Assembly (NCBI GenBank): GCA_017622995.1
Contig: JAGAQA010000029.1
Span: 1 to 64,000, forward strand
Direction of reading: 5' to 3'
DNA: 64,000 bases
Source of the DNA: Oscillospiraceae bacterium
Lineage (GTDB): Bacteria > Bacillota > Clostridia > Oscillospirales > Oscillospiraceae
Under the pieces are notes generated by a model, which worked only from the letters and a program-made list of their open reading frames with translations, was not told the origin of the DNA and did not search any database. Positions 40,543 to 48,422 of the stretch are shown here, piece after piece. The translations under genes were made by a program, and so were the position numbers. The stretch's first letter is position 1, and each line of letters begins with the position of its first letter.

Positions 40543-41331
40543 CTATTTGATTTTGTGAAAGATGGGCTGGCGGTCCTGGAAGGTACACACATAGCCGAAA
40601 ATATCGCCCAGCAGCTTTTCCGCGGTATCACAGTACTGTCCCACCCGTTCACATCTGTGGGCATCGGAGCCCACGGTGACGATTTCACCGCCCAGCTCCT
40701 GGAACCGGCGGAAAAAGTCGATGGTTGGCAGGAAGCCCACACTGCGGTCTACGCCGCTGGTGTTCATTTCCAGTCCCTTGTCCTTGGCGGCCAGGGTTTT
40801 GAGAATTTCATCCAGCACCTCCCGGTGGGCGGCGTATTCCAGAGGAGACCGGGTGGGATTAAAGGGGGACTTCATCAGAAAGGTCAGGTGGGCCAGAACA
40901 TCAAAATCCTCATGGGTCTGTACCCGTTTCAGGGTTTCCTCCAGAAATTCCCGCTGGGCATCCCCGGGGATTTTTCCCTGCCAGTATTCCTTGAAGTAGA
41001 CATCCAGGCCATGAACAAAGTGAACGCTGCCCAGTACAAAGTCATAGTGCCGCTGGCTGAGCTTTTGCAGGAGCAGGGATTGATTGTTCTCCAAAAGACC
41101 GAACTCCATGCCCCGGCGGATTTTCAGCCCGGGAACCTCCAGATGGTCGTATTCCTGATTGTAGCGGTTCACATCAAACATCATGGTCTGGCTTACGGCC
41201 AGAGGATCAAAATCCACGTGGTCCGTAAAGCAGATTTCCGTCAGCCCCTGCTTTGCGGCGGCATTGGCCAGCTCCAGGCCGCTGTCGTGACCGTCAAAGG
41301 ATACGACGGAGTGAATATGATAGTCAAACAT
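40543..41331 (-). CDS. PHP-domain phosphatase (HisJ-like)
   Basis: The 262-residue protein has PHP metal-binding motifs in order: YHIHS, CFTDHVDFD, GMEFGLLEN, GSVHFVHGLD, LAHLTFL and a final GSDAHRCERVG. This is the histidinol-phosphatase (HisK/HisJ) pattern, in which three metals hydrolyse a phosphate ester. No other histidine genes lie nearby and it overlaps mutY by eight bases, so the natural substrate could be another phosphate compound. Confidence 0.88.
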   Translation of the reverse strand: MFDYHIHSVVSFDGHDSGLELANAAAKQGLTEICFTDHVDFDPLAVSQTMMFDVNRYNQEYDHLEVPGLKIRRGMEFGLLENNQSLLLQKLSQRHYDFVLGSVHFVHGLDVYFKEYWQGKIPGDAQREFLEETLKRVQTHEDFDVLAHLTFLMKSPFNPTRSPLEYAAHREVLDEILKTLAAKDKGLEMNTSGVDRSVGFLPTIDFFRRFQELGGEIVTVGSDAHRCERVGQYCDTAEKLLGDIFGYVCTFQDRQPIFHKIK

Positions 41332-42367
41332 GGCGTTCCTCCTCCCAGAACTGGCGGAAGGCGGTGGGCAGAGCAGCGGATTGCTCCAGCTCCTCCGGTG
41401 TCAGCCAGACGAACCGGGAATCCTTCCGGCTGACCTCCAGGAACACGCCTTCCATTTCCCAGATGATGTGGGTGAAAATATGCTTCCGATGAATGATTTT
41501 TTTCAGCTCAGTGGGTTCTACGCCCCATTCTTCCGCCTGCCGGAGGGCATCTCCCTGTTCCAGCCTGCCGGGGACATTGGGAAATTCCCACAGTCCTGCC
41601 AGCAGTCCCGTATCCCCCCGCTTGCCCAGGGCATAGGCGCCCTGACAGCGGAAGATGAAAACGGTTTTTTCCTCCCGGCGTTTCTCTTTTTTCGCTTTCT
41701 TCACAGGAAGCGTCTGGGCAGTACCCCTCCGGAAACCCAGACAGAACCCGCTGCAGGGACACAGGCCGCATTCCGGGGGCCGGTTGGGGCCGCACAGCGT
41801 GGCGCCCAGCTCCATCAGCGCCTGGGTAAAGGTGCCTGCTTCCCCGGGATAAACCGCGGCAAGCATATTGGTTACCTTTTCCTTGGTCCCGGGAGCGTCA
41901 ATGGGCGTGGGATCATCGGTCAGCCGGGAAACAAGCCGCAGCACATTGCCGTCCACCGCCGGCGTGGGGCTGTCAAAGGCAATGGAGCAGATGGCTCCGG
42001 CCGTGTAGGGACCAATGCCGGGAAGAGACAGGCAGACGCTGTGCTCCCGGGGGAAAACCCCGCCGTATTCCGACACAATCACCTGGGCGGCTTTTTTCAG
42101 ATTCCGGACCCGGCTGTAATAGCCCAATCCCTCCCAGAGCTTGTGAAGGGCATCGTCGTCACACCGGGCAAGGTCCGCAATGGTGGGAAGGGCGGACAGA
42201 AAACGGGCATAGTAGCCCTTTACGGCCTCAACCCGGGTCTGCTGCAGCATGATCTCCGATACCCAGATCCGGTAGGGGTCCTTTGTGTGCCGCCAGGGCA
42301 GATCCCGGGCGCAGCTGCGGTACCACTGGGGCAGCGTATCCGGAAGCTGGGAAAGGATGGCGTCCAT
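41324..42367 (-). CDS. mutY: A/G-specific adenine glycosylase MutY
   Basis: The 347-residue protein has the MutY fold: SEIMLQQTRVE with the catalytic Glu, helix-hairpin-helix LPGIGPYTAGAI, the catalytic Asp in VDGNVLRLVSRL, an iron-sulfur cluster motif and a C-terminal NUDIX-like domain that reads 8-oxoguanine. It removes adenine mispaired with 8-oxoG. The cluster cysteines (CGPNRPPECGLCPCSGFC) have seven rather than six residues between the first two. AGGAGG lies seven bases before the start. It is transcribed with the PHP phosphatase. Confidence 0.95.
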   Translation of the reverse strand: MDAILSQLPDTLPQWYRSCARDLPWRHTKDPYRIWVSEIMLQQTRVEAVKGYYARFLSALPTIADLARCDDDALHKLWEGLGYYSRVRNLKKAAQVIVSEYGGVFPREHSVCLSLPGIGPYTAGAICSIAFDSPTPAVDGNVLRLVSRLTDDPTPIDAPGTKEKVTNMLAAVYPGEAGTFTQALMELGATLCGPNRPPECGLCPCSGFCLGFRRGTAQTLPVKKAKKEKRREEKTVFIFRCQGAYALGKRGDTGLLAGLWEFPNVPGRLEQGDALRQAEEWGVEPTELKKIIHRKHIFTHIIWEMEGVFLEVSRKDSRFVWLTPEELEQSAALPTAFRQFWEEERHV

Positions 42368-42414
42368 GGGTGCTCCTCCTGAAAAAAGACAGACGTTTTT
42401 GTCGTTTCACCGCT

Positions 42415-42444
42415 ATTGTACAACAGAGGTTTTCCTGCTGTCAA
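42415..42444 (-). promoter_or_regulatory. Promoter of mutY-PHP
   Basis: On the minus strand a perfect TTGACA (42439-42444) and TACAAT (42415-42420) are 18 bases apart, 48 bases before mutY. Confidence 0.75.
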
Positions 42445-42703
42445 GAGGAGGAACGGCTGTACAGTTAGAAAACAAAATGGTAAAAACACAAAAAAAAACG
42501 GATAACGACAGCTTGCGGGGAGCGAGAGACACAAAACGGGCAAGACCTGGGATATGCAAAAATTTACAGCACAAAAACATGGAAATCTTTGGATAAATCA
42601 AAAATGGCAGAGATCATAAGGAAAAGTCAATGTACAAATTAGCAAAAAATGATAATTAAATTTAGATAAATCTCCAAAAATGATTTTTGCGTGCCGATAA
42701 ATA
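42445..42703. other. AT-rich gene-free stretch
   Basis: This divergent intergenic region between the mutY and PTS promoters is A-rich on the plus strand and lacks supported genes or repeats. It is long enough to hold operators for the PTS genes, but I see no clear palindrome. Confidence 0.5.
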
Positions 42704-42732
42704 TTGACAACTTATGAACGTTGTGCTACTTT
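42704..42732 (+). promoter_or_regulatory. Promoter of the PTS genes
   Basis: A perfect TTGACA (42704-42709) and TACTTT (42727-42732) are 17 bases apart. The leader before the EIIA gene is about 145 bases and GC-rich, with room for an antiterminator-type structure, although no clear RAT sequence is visible. Confidence 0.65.
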
Positions 42733-42885
42733 ATTCCTGAAAAGAAGATTCCACGCCCGGTTGCAGATGCAGGAACGGAAGGCAAGGACGCCAGCGCCGA
42801 TCTGAAGCAGTATAGTCAGATAGGTGCTTTTTTCGTGGAAAGATTTCCTGCTCTGCCGTGCCGAATTGGAGAAAGGAACATAACT

Positions 42886-43371
42886 ATGGGTTTTTTCAGT
42901 AAACTTTTTGGTCAAAAGGGCGATGCGCTGTTCGCTCCGATGGCAGGTACTGCCGTGCCTGTGACAGAGGTGCCGGACCCCACTTTTTCTACCGGTATGC
43001 TGGGCGACGGCATTGCCATTGAGCCCACTGACGGCAAGGTGCTCGCTCCCTGCGACGCCACCGTAGACACCATGTTTGACACCGGCCATGCCGTGAGCCT
43101 GGTGGCGGACTGCGGTGCCGAGGTGCTGATCCATGTAGGTCTGGAGACAGTCGGTCTTCAGGGCAAGGGCTTTACCATTCATGCTCAGAACGGTCAGAAG
43201 GTAAAAAAGGGCGACCTGCTGATTGAGGCGGATCTGGAGGCCATCAAGGCCGCGGGCCTCAATACCATCACCTCCGTGCTTGTCTGCAATTCCGGGGACT
43301 TCAAGAAGTTCGAAAAGAGCACCGGCTCCGCCGTAACGAATGACGATGTGGTCATTCGTCTGGCAAAGTAA
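42886..43371 (+). CDS. PTS EIIA component, glucose family
   Basis: The 161-residue protein starts at 42886 with GAAAGGA upstream. It has the EIIA-Glc pattern: LFAPMAGTAVPVTEVPDPTF, DGIAIEPTDGKVLAPCDATV, His68 in TGHAVSLVA and the phospho-acceptor His83 in EVLIHVGLETV. It takes phosphate from HPr and passes it to the EIIB domain of the permease encoded next. The pairing with an EIICB lacking its own EIIA domain makes a complete sugar-specific set. HPr and enzyme I are not in this window. Confidence 0.93.
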   Translation: MGFFSKLFGQKGDALFAPMAGTAVPVTEVPDPTFSTGMLGDGIAIEPTDGKVLAPCDATVDTMFDTGHAVSLVADCGAEVLIHVGLETVGLQGKGFTIHAQNGQKVKKGDLLIEADLEAIKAAGLNTITSVLVCNSGDFKKFEKSTGSAVTNDDVVIRLAK

Positions 43372-43480
43372 TCATTTCCATTATTCAGGCCATGCGGATC
43401 GTTGTGGGCCGACGATCTTAATGATAGGCTGTGGCCGATATGCCGGTCACAAAAAGAAGAATCGAAGGAGGATTTTTTCT

Positions 43481-44974
43481 ATGATGAAATCTCTGCAGAA
43501 GCTCGGCAAGGCTCTGATGCTGCCTGTCGCTGTGCTTCCTATCTGCGGTATCCTGATGGGTCTGGGCTACGCTCTGGCTCCCGCCGTTATGGGTGCTGCC
43601 GGCGCCACCGAGGGCTTTGCCTATGTTTTGGGCTTCTTCCTCATTAAGGCTGGCGCTGCCGTTATCGACAACATGGCTCTGCTGTTCGCCATCGGCGTTG
43701 CCGTTGGTCTGGCAGAAGAGAACGACGGCACTGCTGGTCTGGCCGGCCTGGTTTCCTGGCTGATGATCACCACCCTGCTGTCTTCCGGCTCCGTGGCGAC
43801 CATCGCTCCCAAGATGGTTGAGGATCCCGTCAAGGCTGTTGCCTTCGCAAAGATCGCCAACCCCTTCACCGGCATCCTGGCCGGTATCATCGGCGCTCTG
43901 TGCTACAACAAGTTCAAGGGCACCAAGCTGCCTGATGTACTGGCCTTCTTCTCCGGCAAGCGCTCCGTCGCGATTGTCACCGGCGTTGTTTCCATCGTTG
44001 TTTCCGCGATCCTGCTGTTTGTATGGCCCGTGGTCTTCGGCGCTCTGGTTGCCGTGGGCAACGCCATCAAGGGCATGGGCGTTGTGGGTGTTGGCCTGTA
44101 CGCCTTCCTGAACCGTCTGCTGATCCCCACCGGCCTGCATCACGCTCTGAACAACGTGTTCTGGTTCGATACCATCGGCCTGGGCGACCTGACTGCTTAC
44201 TGGGGCGCTCTGGTTGAGGGCGACACCATGGCCAACGGCACCCTGATTGACTGGTCCGTGGGCTCCTACATGGCTGGCTTCTTCCCCTGCATGATGTTCG
44301 GTATTCCCGGTGCTGCCACCGCTATGATCGTTACCGCCAAGTCCAACAAGAGAAAGGCTACCATCGGCCTGGTTGGCGCGGCTGCTGTCTGTGCGTTCCT
44401 GTGCGGCGTTACCGAGCCCTTCGAGTTCGCTTTCATGTTCCTGGCATTCCCCCTGTACGTTGTCTACGCTGTTCTGTACGGTGTCTTCGCTGCCGTGACC
44501 GTGGGTCTGGGCTTCCGCGCCGGCTTCTGCTTCTCCGCCGGTGCTACTGACCTGCTGTTCTCCGCCAGCCTGCCCGCAGCTGCCAAGACCTGGCTGATCA
44601 TCCCCACCGGTATCGCTGCCTTCGCCGTGTTCTTCGCCGTGTTCTACTTTGCCATCAAGAAGTGGGATCTGAAGACCCCCGGCCGTGAGGACGATCAGGA
44701 CGGCGAGATGAAGATCGAGCTGGCCAATGACGACTACACCGCAATGGCTTCCATCATTCTGGAAGGCCTGGGCGGCAAGGAGAACGTCACCTCCATCGAT
44801 CACTGCATCACCCGTCTGCGTCTGGAAGTGAAGGACCGCCTGCTGGTCAACGAGGCTAAGATCAAGTCCTCCGGTGCCGCCGGTGTCATCCGCCCGGGCA
44901 AGACCGCTGTGCAGGTCATCATCGGACCCAAGGTTCAGTTTGTATACGAAGAGTTCAAGAAGCTCGCAAAGTAA
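43481..44974 (+). CDS. nagE: PTS EIICB permease, N-acetylglucosamine/glucose type
   Basis: The 497-residue protein starts at 43481 behind AAGGAGG. Residues up to about 400 form the EIIC channel (LGKALMLPVAVLPICGILMG at the start; LLIPTGLHHALNNVFWFD; FGIPGAATAM; GVTEPFEFAFMF). The rest is EIIB with phospho-acceptor Cys442 in DHCITRLRLEV. The LIPTGLHHALN-VFWFD stretch is closer to N-acetylglucosamine permeases (NagE) than to PtsG, so GlcNAc is the favoured substrate. Its base composition is rich in GCT and CTG codons, as in highly expressed genes. Confidence 0.88.
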   Translation: MMKSLQKLGKALMLPVAVLPICGILMGLGYALAPAVMGAAGATEGFAYVLGFFLIKAGAAVIDNMALLFAIGVAVGLAEENDGTAGLAGLVSWLMITTLLSSGSVATIAPKMVEDPVKAVAFAKIANPFTGILAGIIGALCYNKFKGTKLPDVLAFFSGKRSVAIVTGVVSIVVSAILLFVWPVVFGALVAVGNAIKGMGVVGVGLYAFLNRLLIPTGLHHALNNVFWFDTIGLGDLTAYWGALVEGDTMANGTLIDWSVGSYMAGFFPCMMFGIPGAATAMIVTAKSNKRKATIGLVGAAAVCAFLCGVTEPFEFAFMFLAFPLYVVYAVLYGVFAAVTVGLGFRAGFCFSAGATDLLFSASLPAAAKTWLIIPTGIAAFAVFFAVFYFAIKKWDLKTPGREDDQDGEMKIELANDDYTAMASIILEGLGGKENVTSIDHCITRLRLEVKDRLLVNEAKIKSSGAAGVIRPGKTAVQVIIGPKVQFVYEEFKKLAK

Positions 44975-45010
44975 GTTAAGCTGAATGCTGTGGCCCACAC
45001 AGATACATCC

Positions 45011-45041
45011 ATCCCTCCGGCGAAAGCCGGAGGGATTTTTT
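45011..45041 (+). terminator. Terminator of the PTS operon
   Basis: An 11-bp stem (ATCCCTCCGGC/GCCGGAGGGAT) with a GAAA tetraloop is followed by a U-run, 36 bases after the stop. Confidence 0.93.
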
Positions 45042-45066
45042 GCTTTTCAGGTGCTAGAAAATAACC

Positions 45067-45252
45067 AACGGATTTGTCATCCTGAGCGAGCGCAGCGAGT
45101 CGAAGGATCTTCTAGCTTCGCCCCGCAGTACAGTCAAATCACCGGAAAGATCCTTCGACTGCGCGCTTCGCGCTCCGCTCAGGATGACATACGTTTCTGT
45201 GATTCCAGCGTTTACCGTATTTGGGCTCTTGATTCCCATTGTCAATTGTCAA
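45067..45252. repeat. MITE-like element, copy 2 (truncated, inverted)
   Basis: Read on the minus strand, this matches the element at 33677-33860 closely, including GTCATCCTGAGCG arms and the end TTGACAATTGACAATGGGAA. The terminal repeat is present only at the 45252 side; the other end stops near AACGGATTTGTCATCC. It is therefore a copy that has lost one terminal repeat, lying in opposite orientation to copy 1. Confidence 0.8.
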
Positions 45253-45259
45253 CTATCAA

Positions 45260-45289
45260 GGCCAGGTACGGAATTTTCCGTACCTGGCC
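45260..45289. terminator. 14-bp perfect hairpin
   Basis: GGCCAGGTACGGAA (45260-45273) pairs with TTCCGTACCTGGCC (45276-45289). A T-run follows on the plus strand. It may be a second terminator or part of the structured region to its right. Confidence 0.5.
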
Positions 45290-45303
45290 CTTTGGTTTAT
45301 GTT

Positions 45304-45454
45304 AATGCGTACTGAATAACGCAAAAAGCCTTGAAAGCCAAGGCTTTCCGGCAATCTTTGCGTTATTCGGGTGCAAGGATTTTGCGGCTTTGGCTACAAA
45401 ACCCTTGCACCTGCTTTTCCTGCATGGTTCGCCATGCAGGAAAAGCTACGCATT
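45304..45454. other. Compact multi-hairpin element (candidate structured RNA or MITE)
   Basis: An outer 8-bp stem (AATGCGTA 45304-45311 with TACGCATT 45447-45454) encloses three hairpins. The first joins 45315-45325 with 45357-45367 and continues with 45325-45333/45339-45347. The second joins 45371-45384 with 45397-45410, with one mismatch. The third joins 45414-45427 perfectly with 45432-45445 around a TTCG loop. Nearly all of the 151 bases are paired. It lies 12 bases after the stop of the minus-strand permease gene. Confidence 0.6.
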
Positions 45455-45465
45455 GATTGCAGACA

Positions 45466-46260
45466 TTATGTTAGATTCAGCTTTCTGCTGGTCAGATAAT
45501 AGATGGCGAAATAGCTGCCCGCCATCACCACCAGGGATGTAAGATCCATCACCGTCAATGAGCCTGCAAAGGTTTTCATGGCCGCGCTTCCCAGGAAGCA
45601 GCCAAAGCTGATGGACCTGAGTACCACCACGCCATAGTAAACAATCACAGCCATCAGGATGGGGTGCTTTTTCGCGACCATGGCGCCGATGGTCACCGCC
45701 AGCATCAGCAGCATCAGCTGGCTCAGGCACATGAGCAGCAGCATCAGCAGTACCCCCAGGATCTCCCCCAGGTGGGGAACCAGCTCCTGGAGCGCCTGGC
45801 CAAGGGAGGACCAGAACATGGCCCAGTCGGCCTTGCCCAGCTCCTGCCAGGGAAGCGCCAGAGACACAACCGCCAGCGCCAGAAACACCGCCCCGAAGGC
45901 CGCCAGGGTTGTGAGGAAAATATCCCAGGCGCTTACCAGGATGCCCGACAGCAGCAGCTGGTGATGATTCACCGGCAGAGTATAGGTAAGGTACCCCTCC
46001 TCCGTAAACCGGCTGCGGTAAAACCGCCACAGAGCATAGAAAATACTGGCTCCGCAGGACAAGGCCACGGCAATCACGCAGGCCACCAGAAGAATCGTCA
46101 GCAGAACGAACAGGGCATTGGTCTGCGCGTAATCCGACATATAGAACAAGCCGAGACTTGCCGAGCCGATCAGCAGACCGGAAATCAGGATCACGGCACA
46201 CAGCAGGCCAATGGTCTTCCGGCTGGCCCGCCACTCATTTTTCAGCAATTTGGCAAACAT
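45466..46260 (-). CDS. ABC-2-type permease of the YtrA-regulated exporter
   Basis: The 264-residue protein is almost wholly hydrophobic with about six membrane segments. It begins with KLLKNEWRASRKTIGLLCAV, the usual soluble start of ABC-2 permeases, and has a central Gln/Glu-containing loop. Its start overlaps the ATPase stop by 19 bases, with GGGAGG inside the ATPase gene. With the ATPase and the GntR-type regulator it forms a YtrA-like cluster. Such clusters respond to cell-wall-active peptides in Bacillus; the stimulus here is not known. Confidence 0.85.
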   Translation of the reverse strand: MFAKLLKNEWRASRKTIGLLCAVILISGLLIGSASLGLFYMSDYAQTNALFVLLTILLVACVIAVALSCGASIFYALWRFYRSRFTEEGYLTYTLPVNHHQLLLSGILVSAWDIFLTTLAAFGAVFLALAVVSLALPWQELGKADWAMFWSSLGQALQELVPHLGEILGVLLMLLLMCLSQLMLLMLAVTIGAMVAKKHPILMAVIVYYGVVVLRSISFGCFLGSAAMKTFAGSLTVMDLTSLVVMAGSYFAIYYLTSRKLNLT

Positions 46261-46955
46261 TTGAAAACCTCCCGAAACAGTTCATCCAGAGAAGAGCCGG
46301 TCTCCTCTCTCACCTCATCCGCCACACCCTGACGGATCACCTTGCCCTGGTACAGGAACAGATATTCATCCAGCACCCGCTCCACATCGGAAATGAGGTG
46401 GGTGGAAATCAGCACCGTAGCAGTGGGGTCGTAGTTTGAAAGAATGGTATTGAGAATGTAATCCCGGGCAGCGGGGTCAACGCCGCCGATGGGCTCATCC
46501 AGAAGATACAGCTTTGCTCTGCGGGACATCACCAGCACCAGCTGCACCTTCTCCTGATTGCCCTTGGACAGGGTTTTCAGTCTGGCATCCGGATCGATTC
46601 CCAGGGCCCCGAGCATCTGTTCCGCCCGCTGACGGTCAAAGTCCCGATAGAAATCCTGGAAGGTATCCAGAATTTCCCGGGTCCGCTGCTGCCGGTTCAG
46701 ATAGGTTTTATCCGGCAGATAGGATACCAGCGCCTTACTGGCAGGTCCGATGGGCTCACCGCAGACCCGAATCTCTCCGGAGCTGGGGGTCAGCAGGCCC
46801 GCTGCCAGCTTGATAAAGGTGGTTTTTCCGCTTCCGTTGGGTCCCAGCAGGCCCACAATTTTCCCCTGGGGCAGCTCCAGATCCAAGCCATCCAGTGCGG
46901 TTGTTTTCTGATAGCGTTTTGTCAGGCCCACGGCCTTTAATACACAGTTTTCCAT
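46242..46955 (-). CDS. ABC exporter ATPase (YtrB-like)
   Basis: The start at 46955 shares its A with the TAA of the regulator gene (TAATG), and AGGAGG lies seven bases upstream. The 237-residue ATPase has Walker A GPNGSGKTT, signature LSKGNQEKVQLVLVM, Walker B LYLLDEPIGGVDPAARD and switch STHLISDVE. The SKGN signature and IGGVDP are typical of YtrB/CcmA-like exporters. It works with the ABC-2 permease encoded downstream. Confidence 0.92.
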   Translation of the reverse strand: MENCVLKAVGLTKRYQKTTALDGLDLELPQGKIVGLLGPNGSGKTTFIKLAAGLLTPSSGEIRVCGEPIGPASKALVSYLPDKTYLNRQQRTREILDTFQDFYRDFDRQRAEQMLGALGIDPDARLKTLSKGNQEKVQLVLVMSRRAKLYLLDEPIGGVDPAARDYILNTILSNYDPTATVLISTHLISDVERVLDEYLFLYQGKVIRQGVADEVREETGSSLDELFREVFKCLPNC

Positions 46956-47326
46956 TATGCTTCCTCCTGTTCTTCCAAAAGCATTAACCGCTGAGCCGCC
47001 TGGGCCGGACTCAGTCCAAAGACCCGGAATTTTTCCGCGCACTCCCTGGCCAGCTCGGTTATGGTCTGTTCCTTCATCTCTTCCAATATGGCTTCCTCCT
47101 CCGTTACCCTGCGGCCGCTGGTGCCGCCGCTGACCAGAAGTCCCTCCCGTTCCAGCTCCGTGAGCGCCCGTTGAACGGTATTGGGATTCACCTGGGCCTG
47201 GGCCGCCAGATCCCGCACCGATGGGATTTTCTGCCCCGGCGACAGCTCTCCCGTGAGGATCCCGCCCCGGATCAGCGCCATGATCTGCTGGTATACCGGC
47301 CGATCTCCCACAAATTTCCAGTTCAT
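46955..47326 (-). CDS. GntR-family regulator, YtrA subfamily
   Basis: The 123-residue protein has an N-terminal winged helix (PVYQQIMALIRGGILTGELS, then IPSVRDLAAQAQVNPNTVQR) and a short C-terminal helical dimerisation tail, the small size that defines YtrA-type GntR repressors. It leads the operon with the ABC pair. An inverted repeat ATTGTATTA-N6-TAATACAAT overlaps its promoter and is the likely operator, giving autorepression. Confidence 0.93.
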   Translation of the reverse strand: MNWKFVGDRPVYQQIMALIRGGILTGELSPGQKIPSVRDLAAQAQVNPNTVQRALTELEREGLLVSGGTSGRRVTEEEAILEEMKEQTITELARECAEKFRVFGLSPAQAAQRLMLLEEQEEA

Positions 47327-47343
47327 TGCTTCCTCCTTGTATT

Positions 47344-47391
47344 ATTGTATTAGTGTATTAATACAATAGCACTGCTCTTTCTCTTTGTCAA
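47344..47391 (-). promoter_or_regulatory. Promoter and operator of the YtrA-like operon
   Basis: On the minus strand TTGACA (47386-47391) and TATTGT (47363-47368) are 17 bases apart. The palindrome ATTGTATTA-N6-TAATACAAT (47344-47352 with 47359-47367) covers the -10 box and start site, so a bound repressor would block initiation. Confidence 0.8.
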
Positions 47392-47408
47392 TACCCAAAA
47401 TAAAGAAA

Positions 47409-47440
47409 TTTCCCAAAGCCGGGGGTTCGGCTTTGGGAAA
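47409..47440 (-). terminator. Terminator of the sugar-sensing operon
   Basis: A 12-bp stem (TTTCCCAAAGCC/GGCTTTGGGAAA) with an 8-base loop is followed by a T-rich tail on the minus strand, seven bases after the lipoprotein stop. Confidence 0.8.
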
Positions 47441-47447
47441 CACATCT

Positions 47448-48422
47448 TTAGTATTCTCTGCCTGCGATCAGTTCTTCTGTGATGTTCGCCTGAACAAACA
47501 TCCGCTCGTCGATATACTTATGCTTGGGCGGAACCTCCCCCTCTTCCATGGTCCGGACAATCTCCTCCGCCAGGGGGCCCAGCAGCGGGTTGCATTCTAC
47601 CACCAGGGAGATTTCTCCGGCTCCGCAAAGCCGCAGCGCATTGGCGGTGGCGTCAAAGCAGATCACATCCACATCGGTGCCTACCCGGTATCCATGCTCC
47701 CGGAGGGCCTCTATGGCGCCGAAGGCTTCGTTGTCGTTTTCACAGTACACCACATCAAAGTCCTGACTGTTCGGCAAGGTATCCAGGTAGTCCCCCAGGG
47801 CCTCATAGGCTTTGGCCTGGGTAAAGTCCCCATCCAGGCAGGTGAGAATCTGCCAGTTCGGATGGCGGCGCACCGCCTCCTCCAGGGCCCGGGTACGGCC
47901 GATCTGGGCTGTGGAGCCCATGGTTCCCTGAATGTGGATGATCTCGATGGAGTCCGTCCGTTTGGCATAGCGGCTTTCCATCCACTTCACCGCGCTGACA
48001 CCTTCCCCATAGAAATCCGACCCCACATGGGCCGCGTACAGGCTGTCATCCTCCACATCCGCCATACGGTCAACCAGAATTACGGGAATCCCCGCCTTCT
48101 TCGCCTCCTGCAGCACGGAATCCCAGCCGGTTTCACACAGGGGCATCAGCACAATGTAATCCACTTGCTGCTGAATGAATTTTCTCACCGCTGTGATCTG
48201 GTTCTCCTGCTTTTGGCGGGCATCGGAAAACAGGAGCCGATAGCCCTTATCCTCCGAAAAGGCCGCTTTCATGGACTCGGAATTGGCCACCCGCCAATCC
48301 GACTCTGCCCCCACCTGGGATATGCCCACCACCGTCATGGGGGGCTCTGTGGTTTCCTGGGGTTTTTCCGTGCAGCCGCACAGCAGCAGCATACTCAGCA
48401 GCACCGCAATCAGACGTTTCAT
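47448..48422 (-). CDS. YtfQ-like sugar-binding lipoprotein of the two-component operon
   Basis: The 324-residue protein has a lipoprotein signal (MKRLIAVLLSMLLLCGC) and a periplasmic sugar-binding domain. VVGISQVGAESDWRVANSES, RQKQENQITAVRKFIQQQVD and IHIQGTMGSTAQIGRTRALE are the pattern of galactofuranose-binding YtfQ. It overlaps the kinase gene by four bases. Its paralogue at 55914 (IHIQGVMGSAAQIGRSGALD) belongs to the importer. I infer that this copy does not feed a pump but presents sugar to the YesM-type kinase, as in three-component sensing systems. Confidence 0.88.
   Translation of the reverse strand: MKRLIAVLLSMLLLCGCTEKPQETTEPPMTVVGISQVGAESDWRVANSESMKAAFSEDKGYRLLFSDARQKQENQITAVRKFIQQQVDYIVLMPLCETGWDSVLQEAKKAGIPVILVDRMADVEDDSLYAAHVGSDFYGEGVSAVKWMESRYAKRTDSIEIIHIQGTMGSTAQIGRTRALEEAVRRHPNWQILTCLDGDFTQAKAYEALGDYLDTLPNSQDFDVVYCENDNEAFGAIEALREHGYRVGTDVDVICFDATANALRLCGAGEISLVVECNPLLGPLAEEIVRTMEEGEVPPKHKYIDERMFVQANITEELIAGREY

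Noticed and set aside
42733-42885. A LicT/GlcT-type antiterminator in the PTS leader
   Set aside because: The leader is long and GC-rich, but I could not find a sequence matching a ribonucleic antiterminator followed by an overlapping terminator.
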